A stretch of DNA of 64,000 nt from Frankia umida (GCF_023242945.1 NZ_JALKFT010000026.1:1-64000); one strand, 5' to 3'; shown: positions 31,982 to 41,063, counted from the stretch's first letter. Notes: generated from the sequence alone by a model not told the origin. Numbers and translations are program-made.

Positions 31982-34204
31982 TCAGACGGGGAGGGTGGCG
32001 ACGCCGGGCGGGGTGAAGCGTTCGCCGGTGACGGCCTCGCTGACACCGGTGCGATCCAGGTACGGCGTGATGCCACCAAGATGGAACGGCCAACCGGCGC
32101 CGAGGATCATGCACAGGTCGATGTCGGGTGCCTCGGCGACGACCTTCTCCGCGAGCATCAGGTGGATCTCCTCGGCGAGCGCCCGCAGCGCCGCTTCACG
32201 CACCTCGGCCGCACTCGGCGCCACCGTCGACCCGCCACCGCCACTGCCACCGTTACTACCGCTGCCGCGACCGTTGATGGCACTGGTGGACGTCCCACCC
32301 GCCGCGACGGCGGCGCGCAGGGCGGCGGCGGCCTCGGGATCGATGGTCTGAGTGCCATCCGGGCCAGCGGTGTAGATGCCGCCCTTGCCGGCCTCGACGA
32401 GCCGCGCGAGGCTCGACGGTTCGCGGAAACGGTCGGGGAAGGCGGTGTGCAGCGTCTCGGCCACGTGCAGGGCGACCGGCGGTCCGACCAGGGCCAGCAG
32501 CGTCAGCGGGGACATCGGCAGGCCGAGCGGGTCCAGGGCGTGGTCGACCTCGTCGAGCGGGGTGCCCTGCTCGGCGGCGGCGAGCACCTCGCCGAGGAAG
32601 CGGGTGAGCAGCCGGTTCACCACGAACGCCGGCTGGTCGGCGACCAGCACCGCGTTCTTCTTCAGGGCCTTGGCCACCGCCAGCGTCGTGGCGACGGTCG
32701 CGTCGTCGGTGCGCTCGGCCCGGACGACCTCGACCAGCGGCAGCACCGCCACCGGGTTGAAGAAGTGCAGCCCGGCGACCCGCTCGGGATGCGCCAGGTG
32801 CGCGGCCATCTCGCTCACCGACAGCGCCGAGGTGTTCGTGAGCAGCACCGCCTGCGGTGAGACGACCGCCTCGAGCTCGGCGAAGACCTTCTGCTTGATG
32901 GACAGGTCCTCGAAGACGGCCTCGATGACGAGGTCGGCGTCGGCGAAGGCGTCCTTGGTCAGGGAACCGGTGACGTTCGCCTTGTACCGGCCGGCCTGGT
33001 CGGCGGTGATCCGGCGGCGTAGCAGCAGGTTGTCGATCTCCCGGTGGACAGCGGCGACCCCGGCGTCCAGCCGGGTGGCGTCCAGGTCGGTGAGCACGAC
33101 CGGAACCTCGAGGCGATGCGCGAAGACCAGCGCGAGCTGGGACGCCATCAACCCGGCCCCGACCACCCCGACCTTCGTCACCGGCCGGGCGAGTGCCGGG
33201 TCGGGCCCGCCGACCGGGCGCCGGGCCCGCTTCTGCACCAGGTCGAACGCGTACAGCCCGGCGACCAGCTCCCCGGAGACGGACAGATCCGCGAGGGCCT
33301 GCGTCTCCGCCTCGAAACCGTCGGCCCGGGTGGCCGTCTCGGCGAGCGCGATCAGGTCAAGAGCCCGGTAGGGGGCGGGGGCCGCGCCGTGCAGCCGTCC
33401 GTCGGCGAGTTCGTGGCCGGCGGAGATGGCGGCAGCCCACGCGGCGCCGCGTTCCACCGGGGTGCGCGCGGCCACCGGGTCGATCTCGCCGCGCAGCACC
33501 CGTCCGACCCAGGTCAGCGCCTCCTCGAGGAAGTCGGCCGGTTCCAGCAGCACATCGCCAAGGCCGAGCTCGAAGGCCTGCGGTCCCTTCAGCATCCGGT
33601 TCTGGCTGAGCGGGTTGTCCAGGATGATTTTGATCGCTCGCTGCGGCCCGACCAGGTTCGGCAGCAGCTGGCTGCCACCCCACGCCGGCACCAGACCGAG
33701 GAACACCTCCGGCAGCGCGAGCATCGGGATACCCGAGGACAGCGCCCGGTAGTCGCAGTGCAGCGCGAGCTCCAGGCCACCACCCAACACCGCCCCGTTG
33801 ACCAGGGCGAACGTCGGCACTCGACGTTCGCCGAGGCGGCCAGAGCCCAACCGGACGAACGCCTCGTGACCGAGGCGCCCGAGCGCCTCGAGGGCGGGCC
33901 GCACCGCGGCCGGATCGGTGATCGACGAACGGAACGCCAGATCGGCGCCGACGGCGAAGATGAACGGTTTGCCGGTCACCGCGATCGCGGCCACCGGCGG
34001 CTGGTGCGCCTCGATCTCATCCACCGCGGTGAGGATGCCACGCAGGCCGGCCGGGCCGAACGTGCTCGGCCGGGTGTGGTCCAGGCCGTTGTCCAGGGTG
34101 ACGAGCGCGACTGGCCCCGCCACCCCGGGCAGCGTCACATAACGGACGTGGGTCGCGGTGACCACCTCGTCCGGGAACTCCAGCGTGACCTCGTCGTCGC
34201 TCAT
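31982..34204 (-). CDS. fadB: fatty-acid oxidation complex alpha subunit (enoyl-CoA hydratase / 3-hydroxyacyl-CoA dehydrogenase)
   Basis: Bifunctional beta-oxidation enzyme, 740 residues. The N-terminal crotonase domain has GKPFIFAVGADLAF, NGAVLGGGLELALHCDYRA (oxyanion hole) and LALPEVFLGLVPAWGGSQLL with the catalytic Glu. The dehydrogenase domain has the NAD motif VGVVGAGLMASQLALVFA (about residue 345), NTSALSVSEMA and HPERVAGLHFFNPV. It forms a complex with the thiolase encoded 91 bp upstream on the same strand. ATG 34204 has CAGGAG upstream. A Ser/Gly-rich loop (GRGSGSNGGSGGGGS) interrupts the C-terminal part near residue 655 and is probably a surface insertion. Confidence 0.93.
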   Translation of the reverse strand: MSDDEVTLEFPDEVVTATHVRYVTLPGVAGPVALVTLDNGLDHTRPSTFGPAGLRGILTAVDEIEAHQPPVAAIAVTGKPFIFAVGADLAFRSSITDPAAVRPALEALGRLGHEAFVRLGSGRLGERRVPTFALVNGAVLGGGLELALHCDYRALSSGIPMLALPEVFLGLVPAWGGSQLLPNLVGPQRAIKIILDNPLSQNRMLKGPQAFELGLGDVLLEPADFLEEALTWVGRVLRGEIDPVAARTPVERGAAWAAAISAGHELADGRLHGAAPAPYRALDLIALAETATRADGFEAETQALADLSVSGELVAGLYAFDLVQKRARRPVGGPDPALARPVTKVGVVGAGLMASQLALVFAHRLEVPVVLTDLDATRLDAGVAAVHREIDNLLLRRRITADQAGRYKANVTGSLTKDAFADADLVIEAVFEDLSIKQKVFAELEAVVSPQAVLLTNTSALSVSEMAAHLAHPERVAGLHFFNPVAVLPLVEVVRAERTDDATVATTLAVAKALKKNAVLVADQPAFVVNRLLTRFLGEVLAAAEQGTPLDEVDHALDPLGLPMSPLTLLALVGPPVALHVAETLHTAFPDRFREPSSLARLVEAGKGGIYTAGPDGTQTIDPEAAAALRAAVAAGGTSTSAINGRGSGSNGGSGGGGSTVAPSAAEVREAALRALAEEIHLMLAEKVVAEAPDIDLCMILGAGWPFHLGGITPYLDRTGVSEAVTGERFTPPGVATLPV

Positions 34205-34295
34205 GACGCCTCTCCTGAAGGCTCGCGGATGCAGACTCGCGCGGTACGGACTCGCGGGTACGGACTCGCCGGCATGCGCGGTACCGGCGGCGGGC

Positions 34296-35522
34296 TCAGC
34301 CCGCGTCGCCGCCGGAGGTGACGGCCGGGTGGTGGGGGTTCTCCCAGATCGTGGTCGCGCCCATCCCCAGCCCGACGCACATCGCGGTCAGGCCGTAACG
34401 CACCTCGGGATGCTCGACGAAGTGGCGCGCCAGCTGCGTCATCAGCCGCACCCCACTGGACGCCAGCGGATGCCCCAGCGCGATCGCACCGCCGTACGGA
34501 TTGACCCGCGGGTCCTCGTCGGCGATGCCGAAATGGTCCAGGAAGGCGAGCACCTGCACGGCGAACGCCTCGTTGAGCTCGAACAACCCGATGTCGTCGA
34601 TCGACAGGCCGGTGCGGGCCAGCGCCCGCTCGGTGGACGGGATCGGCCCGATCCCCATCACGTCGGGGCCGACGCCGGTGAACCCGTAGCCGACCAGGCG
34701 CATCTTCGCCGGCAGGCCGAGCTCCGCGGCGACCTCGGCGGCGGCGAGCACACAGCCGGTCGCCCCGTCGTTGATGCCCGCGGCGTTACCGGCGGTCACT
34801 CGGCCATGCGGACGAAACGGGGTCCGCAGCCCCGCCAGACCCTCAAGGGTGGTGGACGGGCGCGGCGGCTCGTCGGTGGTGACCAGATCCCAGCCGGTGT
34901 CGGCGTGGCGTGCCGCCATCGGCACCAGATCCGGCTGGATCTGGCCGTTCGCGTAGGCCTTCGCCACCTTCTCCTGGGACGCGAGGGCGTACGCGTCGGC
35001 CCGCGCCCGGGTGATCGCCGGGAACCGGTCGTGCAGGTTCTCCGCCGTCGACCCCATGATCAGCGCGGACGGGTCGACGAGCCGCTCGGCGATGAACCGC
35101 GGGTTGATGTCGGCGCCCTCACCCATCGGATGGCGACCCATGTGCTCGACCCCGCCGGCGATCGCCACGTCGTAGGCGCCCACGGCGATGGACGACGCGG
35201 TCGTGGTCACCGCGGTGACGGCCCCGGCGCACATCCGGTCGACGGCATAGCCGGGCACCGACTCGGGCAGGCCCGCGAGGATCGCGGCCGTACGCCCGAT
35301 GGTCAGGCCCTGGTCACCGATCTGCGTGGTGGCGGCGATCGCCACCTCGTCGACCCGCGCCGCCGGCAGCGACGGATTACGCCGCAGCAACTCCCGGATA
35401 ACCCGGACGATCAGATCGTCCGCCCGGGTCTCGGCATACACACCCTTGGCCTTGCCGAACGGCGTGCGAACACCGTCGACGAAGACCACATCACGCACCT
35501 GGCCGCGGGCTGAACCGAACAC
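34296..35522 (-). CDS. fadA: acetyl-CoA C-acyltransferase (thiolase)
   Basis: Cleaves 3-ketoacyl-CoA with CoA in the last step of beta-oxidation; 408 residues. Thiolase motifs are complete: the nucleophile in AVDRMCAGAVTAV (about residue 97), GGVEHMGRHPMG, NEAFAVQVLAFL, GGAIALGHPLASSG with the catalytic His, and AMCVGLGMGATTIW with the second Cys. GTG 35522 follows GGGAGG. Encoded immediately upstream of fadB, so the two subunits are made together. In mycobacteria I recall a single enoyl-CoA hydratase gene (echA15) near this position. Confidence 0.93.
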   Translation of the reverse strand: MFGSARGQVRDVVFVDGVRTPFGKAKGVYAETRADDLIVRVIRELLRRNPSLPAARVDEVAIAATTQIGDQGLTIGRTAAILAGLPESVPGYAVDRMCAGAVTAVTTTASSIAVGAYDVAIAGGVEHMGRHPMGEGADINPRFIAERLVDPSALIMGSTAENLHDRFPAITRARADAYALASQEKVAKAYANGQIQPDLVPMAARHADTGWDLVTTDEPPRPSTTLEGLAGLRTPFRPHGRVTAGNAAGINDGATGCVLAAAEVAAELGLPAKMRLVGYGFTGVGPDVMGIGPIPSTERALARTGLSIDDIGLFELNEAFAVQVLAFLDHFGIADEDPRVNPYGGAIALGHPLASSGVRLMTQLARHFVEHPEVRYGLTAMCVGLGMGATTIWENPHHPAVTSGGDAG

Positions 35523-35661
35523 GCTGGCCTCCCTGCCGGCAGCGCCCAGCCGCCGACTGCTCGCCGAGGAAGCCGACCGGCCACGATCGGCACCGGCGTG
35601 GACGCTGTGCCGGCACGGGCCATCCTACGCTCGAGGTTACCCACGGGTAGGAAGTTGCCCG

Positions 35662-37395
35662 CTATGCCCCGGGCGAGGTTCCCGCAGCCCCCGACGACCC
35701 ACCGGGCGGCCCGGTCTCGTGCGCGGGCGGAGCCCCATGTGCCGCGGTTCCGCGCCCGCCACGCCCACCGCGCCCGCCGCCGCGGGTGCGCGTACGTTCG
35801 GAGCCCCCGCCCGCACTCCGGCTGGACGAACGGACGCCCGTGCGATCCACCGACCGACCCGCGGCCTCGGCGCCTCCGGTGTCGGTGTCGGTGTCGGCCG
35901 CCACGGTCGCCCCACCCCGACCGCCAACCCCAGCCTCAGCGCCAACCCCAGCCTCAGCGCCAACCCCAGCCTCAGCGCCAACCCCAGCCTCAGCGCCAAC
36001 CCCAGCCTCAGTGCCGGCCACCGCACCAGCAGCACCAGCGCCGCCAGCAGGACCAGCACCGCTGGCCGCGGCGGCAGCGCCGGCCGCGCCACGGGCGGGC
36101 CTGGCCTCGGGGGGCGGGTCGACCAGGGCTGCCAGCAGGACCTCGGCGGTGAGTTCACACTGCCAGGGACGGGCCCCACCGGCGACCAGCGCGCCACGCA
36201 CCGTGGGGCCGGCCAACGGGCGCGGTGGCGACCAGGCGAGTCGCCGGGACAACGCTGGTTCGAGCAGGTTCTCCACCGGCATGGTGTGCGTGGCCGCGAC
36301 CGCCGCCAGAGCGGCCCGCACCCGGGCCAGCCGGGCCGCGGCCACCGGGTCCCGTTCGGCCCAGCGGTTGGCCGGGGGAAGCCCGTCGCCACTGGGACCA
36401 GCCGGCGCCGGCAGCGCGTCGTCGGGCAGCGCGGCGGCACCGCGCAGCGCGTCCATCCAGGTGCTGGCGGTGCGCCGGATGCGGGGGCCGGAGAAGATCG
36501 GCAGCCGGATCAGGGCCGCGGCGTCGGTGGGGGCGTTGAGGACCGCGTCCATGATGGCGCTGTCGGGCAGGACCCGGCCGGGGGCGACGTCACGGGTGCG
36601 GGCGAGCCTGTCCCGCGCGGTCCACATGGCGCGCACGGCGGCGAGCTGACGGCGGGTACGGGCGCGGTGGATGCCGCTGGTGCGCCGCCAGGGTTCGGCC
36701 CGCGGTTCGCGTGGGGGCGCGGCCGCGATCGCGGCGAACTCCTGGTGGGCGAACTCGATCTTGCCCTGTTCGTGCAGCTCGGCCTCGAGCGCGTCGCGCA
36801 GTTCGACGAGCAGTTCCACGTCGAGAGCCGCGTACCGCAGCCATGGCTCGGGCAGCGGGCGGGTCGACCAGTCGGCGGCCGAATGCCCCTTCTCCAAGCC
36901 GAAACCGAGCACCCGCTCGACCATCATGCCCAGGCCCACCCGCTCGTAGCCGAGCAGCCGGCCGGCGAGTTCGGTGTCGAACAGCACCGTCGGACGCAAC
37001 CCCAGCTCGGCCAGGCAGGGCAGATCCTGGCTGGCGGCGTGCAGCACCCACTCGGTGTCGCCCACCGCCGCCTGGATGATCGACAGCTCGCCCAGGGCGA
37101 TCGGGTCGAGCAGCAGCGAACCCGTGCCGCGGCGGCGGATCTGGATCAGGTACGCCCGCTGGCTGTAGCGGTAGCCGGACGCGCGTTCGGCGTCGAAGGC
37201 GACCGGGCCGGTGCCGGCGGCGAGCCGGTCGGCCGCCGCGGCGAGCTCCGCGGCCTCGGTGAGCACGGGAGGGACACCGTCGGCGGGCACGAGCAGCGGG
37301 ATGGTCTCGCGGGCGCTGCTGTTGGGCTCACCCTCCACGTTTGCGCTTACACCCCCGCTGACCTGCTCTGTTGGATCTGGAACCGTCGCCGTCAC
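35662..37395 (-). CDS. rnd: ribonuclease D-like 3'-5' exonuclease with HRDC domain
   Basis: DEDD-superfamily exonuclease acting on RNA 3' ends. The exonuclease domain (about residues 45-230) shows the metal-binding pattern FDAERASGYRYS, LHAASQDLPCLAELG, FDTELAGRLLGYERVG and RYAALDVELLVEL. One or two HRDC helical domains follow (residues 255-430). The 577-residue product is longer than the usual 430 because of a disordered tail: an Ala/Gly stretch with five exact GAEAGV repeats, then an Arg/Gly-rich RGGGRGGRGGRG region that may bind RNA. GTG 37395 has TACGAT eight bases upstream and no ribosome site. The RNase D-DUF3000 neighbourhood is that of Rv2681-Rv2680. Confidence 0.9.
   Translation of the reverse strand: MTATVPDPTEQVSGGVSANVEGEPNSSARETIPLLVPADGVPPVLTEAAELAAAADRLAAGTGPVAFDAERASGYRYSQRAYLIQIRRRGTGSLLLDPIALGELSIIQAAVGDTEWVLHAASQDLPCLAELGLRPTVLFDTELAGRLLGYERVGLGMMVERVLGFGLEKGHSAADWSTRPLPEPWLRYAALDVELLVELRDALEAELHEQGKIEFAHQEFAAIAAAPPREPRAEPWRRTSGIHRARTRRQLAAVRAMWTARDRLARTRDVAPGRVLPDSAIMDAVLNAPTDAAALIRLPIFSGPRIRRTASTWMDALRGAAALPDDALPAPAGPSGDGLPPANRWAERDPVAAARLARVRAALAAVAATHTMPVENLLEPALSRRLAWSPPRPLAGPTVRGALVAGGARPWQCELTAEVLLAALVDPPPEARPARGAAGAAAAASGAGPAGGAGAAGAVAGTEAGVGAEAGVGAEAGVGAEAGVGAEAGVGGRGGATVAADTDTDTGGAEAAGRSVDRTGVRSSSRSAGGGSERTRTRGGGRGGRGGRGTAAHGAPPAHETGPPGGSSGAAGTSPGA
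35923..36012 (-). repeat. 18-bp tandem repeat, five units, in RNase D tail
   Basis: Five consecutive units of 18 bp (identical except the last base of the fifth) encode GAEAGV hexapeptides. Near-perfect identity at the DNA level indicates recent expansion. Confidence 0.9.
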
Positions 37396-37403
37396 GATCG
37401 GCG

Positions 37404-37409
37404 ATCGTA
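37404..37409 (-). promoter_or_regulatory. -10 element of leaderless RNase D gene
   Basis: TACGAT on the minus strand, eight bases before GTG 37395. Confidence 0.45.
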
Positions 37410-37581
37410 CGTCTGAATGCTCGCGGAGGCAGCTGCGCTGTTCAGCGAATCGCGCTGATTATACGCATGGTGGCGGGTCTGCCTGTTACAATAGCCAGAT
37501 CGATTCACCCCGCGCGACGGGCCCGTTCGGGCCGGTCGCCGGCTCCCGGTCGCCGGCTCGTCGAACGTCTGGGCCTGCGCC

Positions 37582-38235
37582 TCAGGCCCTTCGCTGCGGC
37601 AGCGGCACCACACCGGACAACGCCGGTGGCAGCCCGGCCATCGCGGCGAGCAGATCGCCGAACGCCAGCACCTGGGCGATGGCGTCGGCCGGGTTCCACG
37701 GCGGCGCCGGTCCGTCGGTGCCGGCCAGGGTTCCTTCGGGGGGCAGCGTGCCCTCCAGCGCCCAGTCGGGCGACCAGGAGCAGCGCAGCTCCACATCGAA
37801 GGTGTCACCCTCGGCTCGCAGCACTCCCATCCGCCGCGACGAGGTCGTCGTCACCGTGCCGCCCAGCACCCGCGCCTGGGCCCCGTGGGCGGCCAGCGCC
37901 TCACCCAGCCACGACCAGGTCACCTCGGCCAGCAGCGGGTCGGCGGCGATCTCCGCGTCGATCCCGGCCCGGGCATAGCAGACGATCCGCGAGGTGCCGT
38001 GCCAGGCGGGCTGCCCGTCCGGATCCATGAGGATGACCAGCCGGCCGGTCGCGACATCGGCGCTGTCGCCGGTCAGGGCACCGGCCAACGCGAAGGCGAA
38101 GGGAGCGAGCCGGGTCGGCGCGCTCACCTCATGCACGGTGATCTCCGGGCGCAGCCGCCCGATACCGGTGCGCATGGCGTCGGCGACCGCGTGAAAGAGC
38201 TGCGGGCTCGGCGTGTACGACTGCGCGGCCCCCAT
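37582..38235 (-). CDS. DUF3000 family protein
   Basis: Conserved actinobacterial protein of unknown function, 217 residues, matching the DUF3000 pattern: LFHAVADAMRTGIGRLRPEI, EVSAPTRLAPFAFALAG, GRLVILMDPDGQPAWHGTSR, AEVTWSWLGEAL, ELRCSWSPDW and NPADAIAQVLAFGDLLAAMAG. Soluble alpha/beta composition with no signal or membrane segment. ATG 38235 has TACCGT seven bases upstream and no Shine-Dalgarno; the frame is open to 38415 but that extension looks non-coding. It precedes RNase D on the same strand, as in mycobacteria. Confidence 0.85.
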   Translation of the reverse strand: MGAAQSYTPSPQLFHAVADAMRTGIGRLRPEITVHEVSAPTRLAPFAFALAGALTGDSADVATGRLVILMDPDGQPAWHGTSRIVCYARAGIDAEIAADPLLAEVTWSWLGEALAAHGAQARVLGGTVTTTSSRRMGVLRAEGDTFDVELRCSWSPDWALEGTLPPEGTLAGTDGPAPPWNPADAIAQVLAFGDLLAAMAGLPPALSGVVPLPQRRA

Positions 38236-38242
38236 GACGGCA

Positions 38243-38248
38243 ACGGTA
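38243..38248 (-). promoter_or_regulatory. -10 element of leaderless DUF3000 gene
   Basis: TACCGT on the minus strand, exactly seven bases before ATG 38235. Confidence 0.45.
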
Positions 38249-38411
38249 GGACGTCGACCTTGATCGCGCTGTGCGGACGTCGGAGCGTGTGGGTTCGACC
38301 CCGTTGTGTGTGGCCGGTTGCCGCGGCGTAGCGGGGTGGCCGTGCGGTCACAGGTCGGGTGCGCAACGGGGCTGTGCAGGCTCGCGCCGGAATCCGCCGG
38401 ACTGTGCAGAC

Positions 38412-38753
38412 TCACGCCGGAATCCGCGGGGCGGACCGCTCCCGCCCACGCGCCGCCGTCTCCCGCGCCGCCGTCTCCCGCACGGAGGGCTCACGGACGA
38501 GGACTCCGTCGCGCCCGGCGCGGCCGCGCATGTGGCCGCCGGTGCTCGGCGTCGGTCCGATCAGCACGGCCGATCCGCATCCGGTGCAGGCCCACTCCGG
38601 ACAGTCCGCGCCGTGTCCGTCCAGGCAGGGCGGCCGCTCGAACGACCGCTCGTCGCCGCAGACCGCGCAGTCGAGCACGATCTGATCGTCGAGGTCCACC
38701 CAGATCCGTTCCACCTGCGTCTCACTCCCCGCTCGCCGGCCCGTCGCGGTCAT
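38412..38753 (-). CDS. small cysteine-rich (zinc-ribbon-like) protein
   Basis: A 113-residue protein with VERIWVDLDDQIVLDCAVCG, then PCLDGHGADCPEWACTGCG: two CxxC pairs plus further cysteines and a histidine that could ligate zinc. The second half is Arg/Glu-rich with duplicated RETAA units and is probably disordered. No family name recognised. ATG 38753 is the most likely start; a GTG just before VERIW is the alternative. Next on the same strand is DUF3000. It could be a small nucleic-acid-binding or adaptor protein. Confidence 0.6.
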   Translation of the reverse strand: MTATGRRAGSETQVERIWVDLDDQIVLDCAVCGDERSFERPPCLDGHGADCPEWACTGCGSAVLIGPTPSTGGHMRGRAGRDGVLVREPSVRETAARETAARGRERSAPRIPA

Positions 38754-39252
38754 CGGAAATCCACCGGCGCAGGAACCAGGAACACGGATCAACGTGCACC
38801 TCTGTCCACTTTCCGACCGGACAGACGGTGCCACGGCAGACGTAAATGTCCGCGCATTCCTCGCGGCGTGTCGCGTGAGCCCGTCTCGGTCGGGTGTGGG
38901 CGTGACGTCCCTGCTCGGGCGACTCGCGACGTTCGTACCCCGACGTCGTCCGTCGGCGGCGGGCCTGGTCGTCTCCGAGCAGGCTGACTCTCGGTAGCGG
39001 CCTTGCGGGGGGCTGCCCCCATGGTCTGGACGGGTGGCCGGCAGATGGGTCGCCGTGGTCGCCTTCGAGGCCGATGCGCCACCGCCGGTCCGGCCAGGTA
39101 CACCCGGGTCGTCGTGGTCAGGTCCGGGGTCGATGGGCCGACCGTGACGACCCGGGTGGGCGATCCTGTGCACCGGACCGTTCGGCCACGGTCACTTCGG
39201 AGCGTGATCGAAGGTCCGGTCCGCATGGAGCGGGTCGAGGCTGGGGGAGGGG
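38754..39252. other. 499-bp gap with no convincing gene
   Basis: Open frames exist on both strands, but their products are Arg/Pro-rich and lack ribosome sites or domains, as expected of GC-rich non-coding DNA. No repeat or hairpin stands out. Confidence 0.4.
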
Positions 39253-39636
39253 TCAGGGCCGGCCGGCGGCGGGTGCGGGGCGAGGGGAGGAGCCGGCGGT
39301 GAACGCGGGACCGCCGGGGGTACCCGGTGCGCCGGGGTGCAGCCAGCGCCGTTCGACGAAGAACGGTGCCACCGGCAGCACCGACGCCACGAGGGCGAGG
39401 ACGGTGCGTCGGCGGGGCCAGCGCCCGGCGAAGGCGAGATAGCCGACGAGGGCGCAGTAGGTCAGGAAGAGAACGCCGTGGATCGGCCCGAGCACGCGGA
39501 CGCCACCGGGGTGGTCCGCCGCGTACTTGATCACGGTGGCGACGAGCAGGAGCAGGAAGGACGTCGCCTCGGCGAGGGAGACCGCTCGGGCGGCGGTCAG
39601 GATCGAGGAGCCGCTGGGGGGTGCCTGACCGGTCAT
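39253..39636 (-). CDS. DUF3817 family membrane protein
   Basis: A 127-residue membrane protein of the DUF3817 family: ARAVSLAEATSFLLLLVATVI, KYAADHPGGVRVLGPIHGVL, TYCALVGYLAFAGRWP and TVLALVASVLPVAPFFVERR give three or four helices, with the conserved GPIHG loop. Related domains occur fused to glucose/inositol transporters or as small stand-alone proteins; function unknown. ATG 39636 follows GGAGAGG. The last 25 residues are Gly/Pro-rich. Confidence 0.8.
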   Translation of the reverse strand: MTGQAPPSGSSILTAARAVSLAEATSFLLLLVATVIKYAADHPGGVRVLGPIHGVLFLTYCALVGYLAFAGRWPRRRTVLALVASVLPVAPFFVERRWLHPGAPGTPGGPAFTAGSSPRPAPAAGRP

Positions 39637-39992
39637 CGGTGACCTCTCCGTCGTGGTGCGTGGAATCGCATCGTGGGCTGGGTCGCGGGCTGGGTGGTGA
39701 GGCGTGGCGGTCATGGTCGGGCGGGTGGCGGTCCGCCTGGGCGGAGAGCCGATTGCGTCACATTCGGTCATGCGAGGTTCGCGCGGCCCGCGGAGCTCCC
39801 GGCCGTGGGTCGGGCGGAGGGAAACGGCGCAGACCAGGGTGTTCTTCTACTGAGAGTAGAAGATAGTCGACGTCCAGAGGGCGGCCGGGACGCCATCGTG
39901 AGCATGCCGACGCCACGGCTCACCCGCGCGGGCCAGCCCGCCTGAGCCCGGTCGCACCCGCACTGTCGCGGCGGGCATGCAACGATCGAGCC
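39637..39992. other. 356-bp divergent region upstream of hemE
   Basis: Holds promoters for hemE and the DUF3817 gene. The only distinct element is the AT-rich hairpin at 39843-39863. No Shine-Dalgarno precedes hemE. Confidence 0.4.
39843..39863. promoter_or_regulatory. AT-rich inverted repeat upstream of hemE
   Basis: TCTTCTACT, GAG, AGTAGAAGA: perfect 9-bp arms with a three-base centre, strikingly AT-rich for this genome. It lies 130 bp before hemE. It may be an operator or an RNA hairpin. Confidence 0.45.
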
Positions 39993-41063
39993 ATGTCTGT
40001 CGTCCACATCGACGCCGGCGCCGCTGTCGGTGCGCGGCGGCCGGATCTCGCAGCCACGGCTGCGTTCCTGCGTGCCTGCCGCGGTGAGCGGCCCGCGACC
40101 ACACCCGTGTGGTTCATGCGCCAGGCCGGCCGGGTGCTTCCCGAGTACCGCAGGCTACGGGCCGGTATCCCGATGCTTGACTCCTGCCGCGACCCGGAGC
40201 TGATCACCGAGATCACCATGCAGCCGGTGCGGCGGTTCCGCCCGGACGCCGCGATCTTCTTCTCCGACATCGTCGTGCCACTGGTCGCCCTCGGGCTCGA
40301 CATCGACATCGTGGCCGGTGTCGGGCCGGTCGTCGCCGAGCCGGTGCGGGACGCGGCCGGTGTGGCGCGGCTGCGCGAGCTGGTGGCCGACGACGTCCCC
40401 TACATCGCCGACGGCGTCCGCTCGCTGCTGCGCGAGCTGGGCGACACGCCGCTGATCGGTTTCGCCGGAGCGCCGTTCACCCTGGCCAGCTACCTGGTCG
40501 AGGGCGGACCGAGCCGCAACCATCTGCGCACCAAGGAACTGATGTACAGCGAGCCGAAGCTCTGGCACGATCTGCTCGACCGGCTGGCCGGGATCACCAC
40601 GGCGTTCCTGCGGGTCCAGGTCGACGCCGGGGTCGACGCGATCCAGCTGTTCGACTCCTGGGCGGGCGCGCTCAGCGAGGCGGACTACCGTCGTTACGTG
40701 GCCCCGCACAGCGCGAAGGTGCTCGGCGCGTTCGCCGGGCAGGTGCCCCGTATCCACTTCGGGGTCAACACCGGTGAACTGCTCGCTGCGATGGGCGAGG
40801 TCGGCGCGGACGTGGTCGGCGTCGACTGGCGTGTCCCGCTGGACGCGGCGGCCCGCCGGGTCGGGCCGCACCGCGCGGTGCAGGGCAACCTGGACCCGGC
40901 GGCCGTCTTCGCCCCGCACGACGTGCTGGACGCGAAGATCCGGGACGTGCTGGCGCGTGGCACGGCGGCACCGGGGCACGTGTTCAACCTCGGGCACGGT
41001 GTGCTGCCCGAGACGGACCCGGGCGTGCTCGCGCACATCGTGGACGTCGTCCACGCGGGTTGA
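39993..41063 (+). CDS. hemE: uroporphyrinogen decarboxylase
   Basis: Converts uroporphyrinogen III to coproporphyrinogen III by four decarboxylations in the cytoplasm. The 356-residue product opens with the signature VWFMRQAGRVLPEYRRLR, continues with IFFSDIVVPLVALGLDIDI (catalytic Asp), LIGFAGAPFTLASYLVEG, LFDSWAGALSEADYRRYV and ends with HVFNLGHGVLPETDPG. Full family length. It begins a haem cluster with hemY (105 bp downstream) and chdC, the same order as Rv2678c-Rv2676c. Confidence 0.96.
   Translation: MSVVHIDAGAAVGARRPDLAATAAFLRACRGERPATTPVWFMRQAGRVLPEYRRLRAGIPMLDSCRDPELITEITMQPVRRFRPDAAIFFSDIVVPLVALGLDIDIVAGVGPVVAEPVRDAAGVARLRELVADDVPYIADGVRSLLRELGDTPLIGFAGAPFTLASYLVEGGPSRNHLRTKELMYSEPKLWHDLLDRLAGITTAFLRVQVDAGVDAIQLFDSWAGALSEADYRRYVAPHSAKVLGAFAGQVPRIHFGVNTGELLAAMGEVGADVVGVDWRVPLDAAARRVGPHRAVQGNLDPAAVFAPHDVLDAKIRDVLARGTAAPGHVFNLGHGVLPETDPGVLAHIVDVVHAG

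Noticed and set aside
35923..36012. CRISPR array
   Set aside because: Units are contiguous 18-bp coding repeats without spacers.
38789..39226. Possible gene on the minus strand between the Cys-rich and DUF3817 genes
   Set aside because: Arg/Pro/Thr-rich translation without ribosome site, domain or helix pattern.
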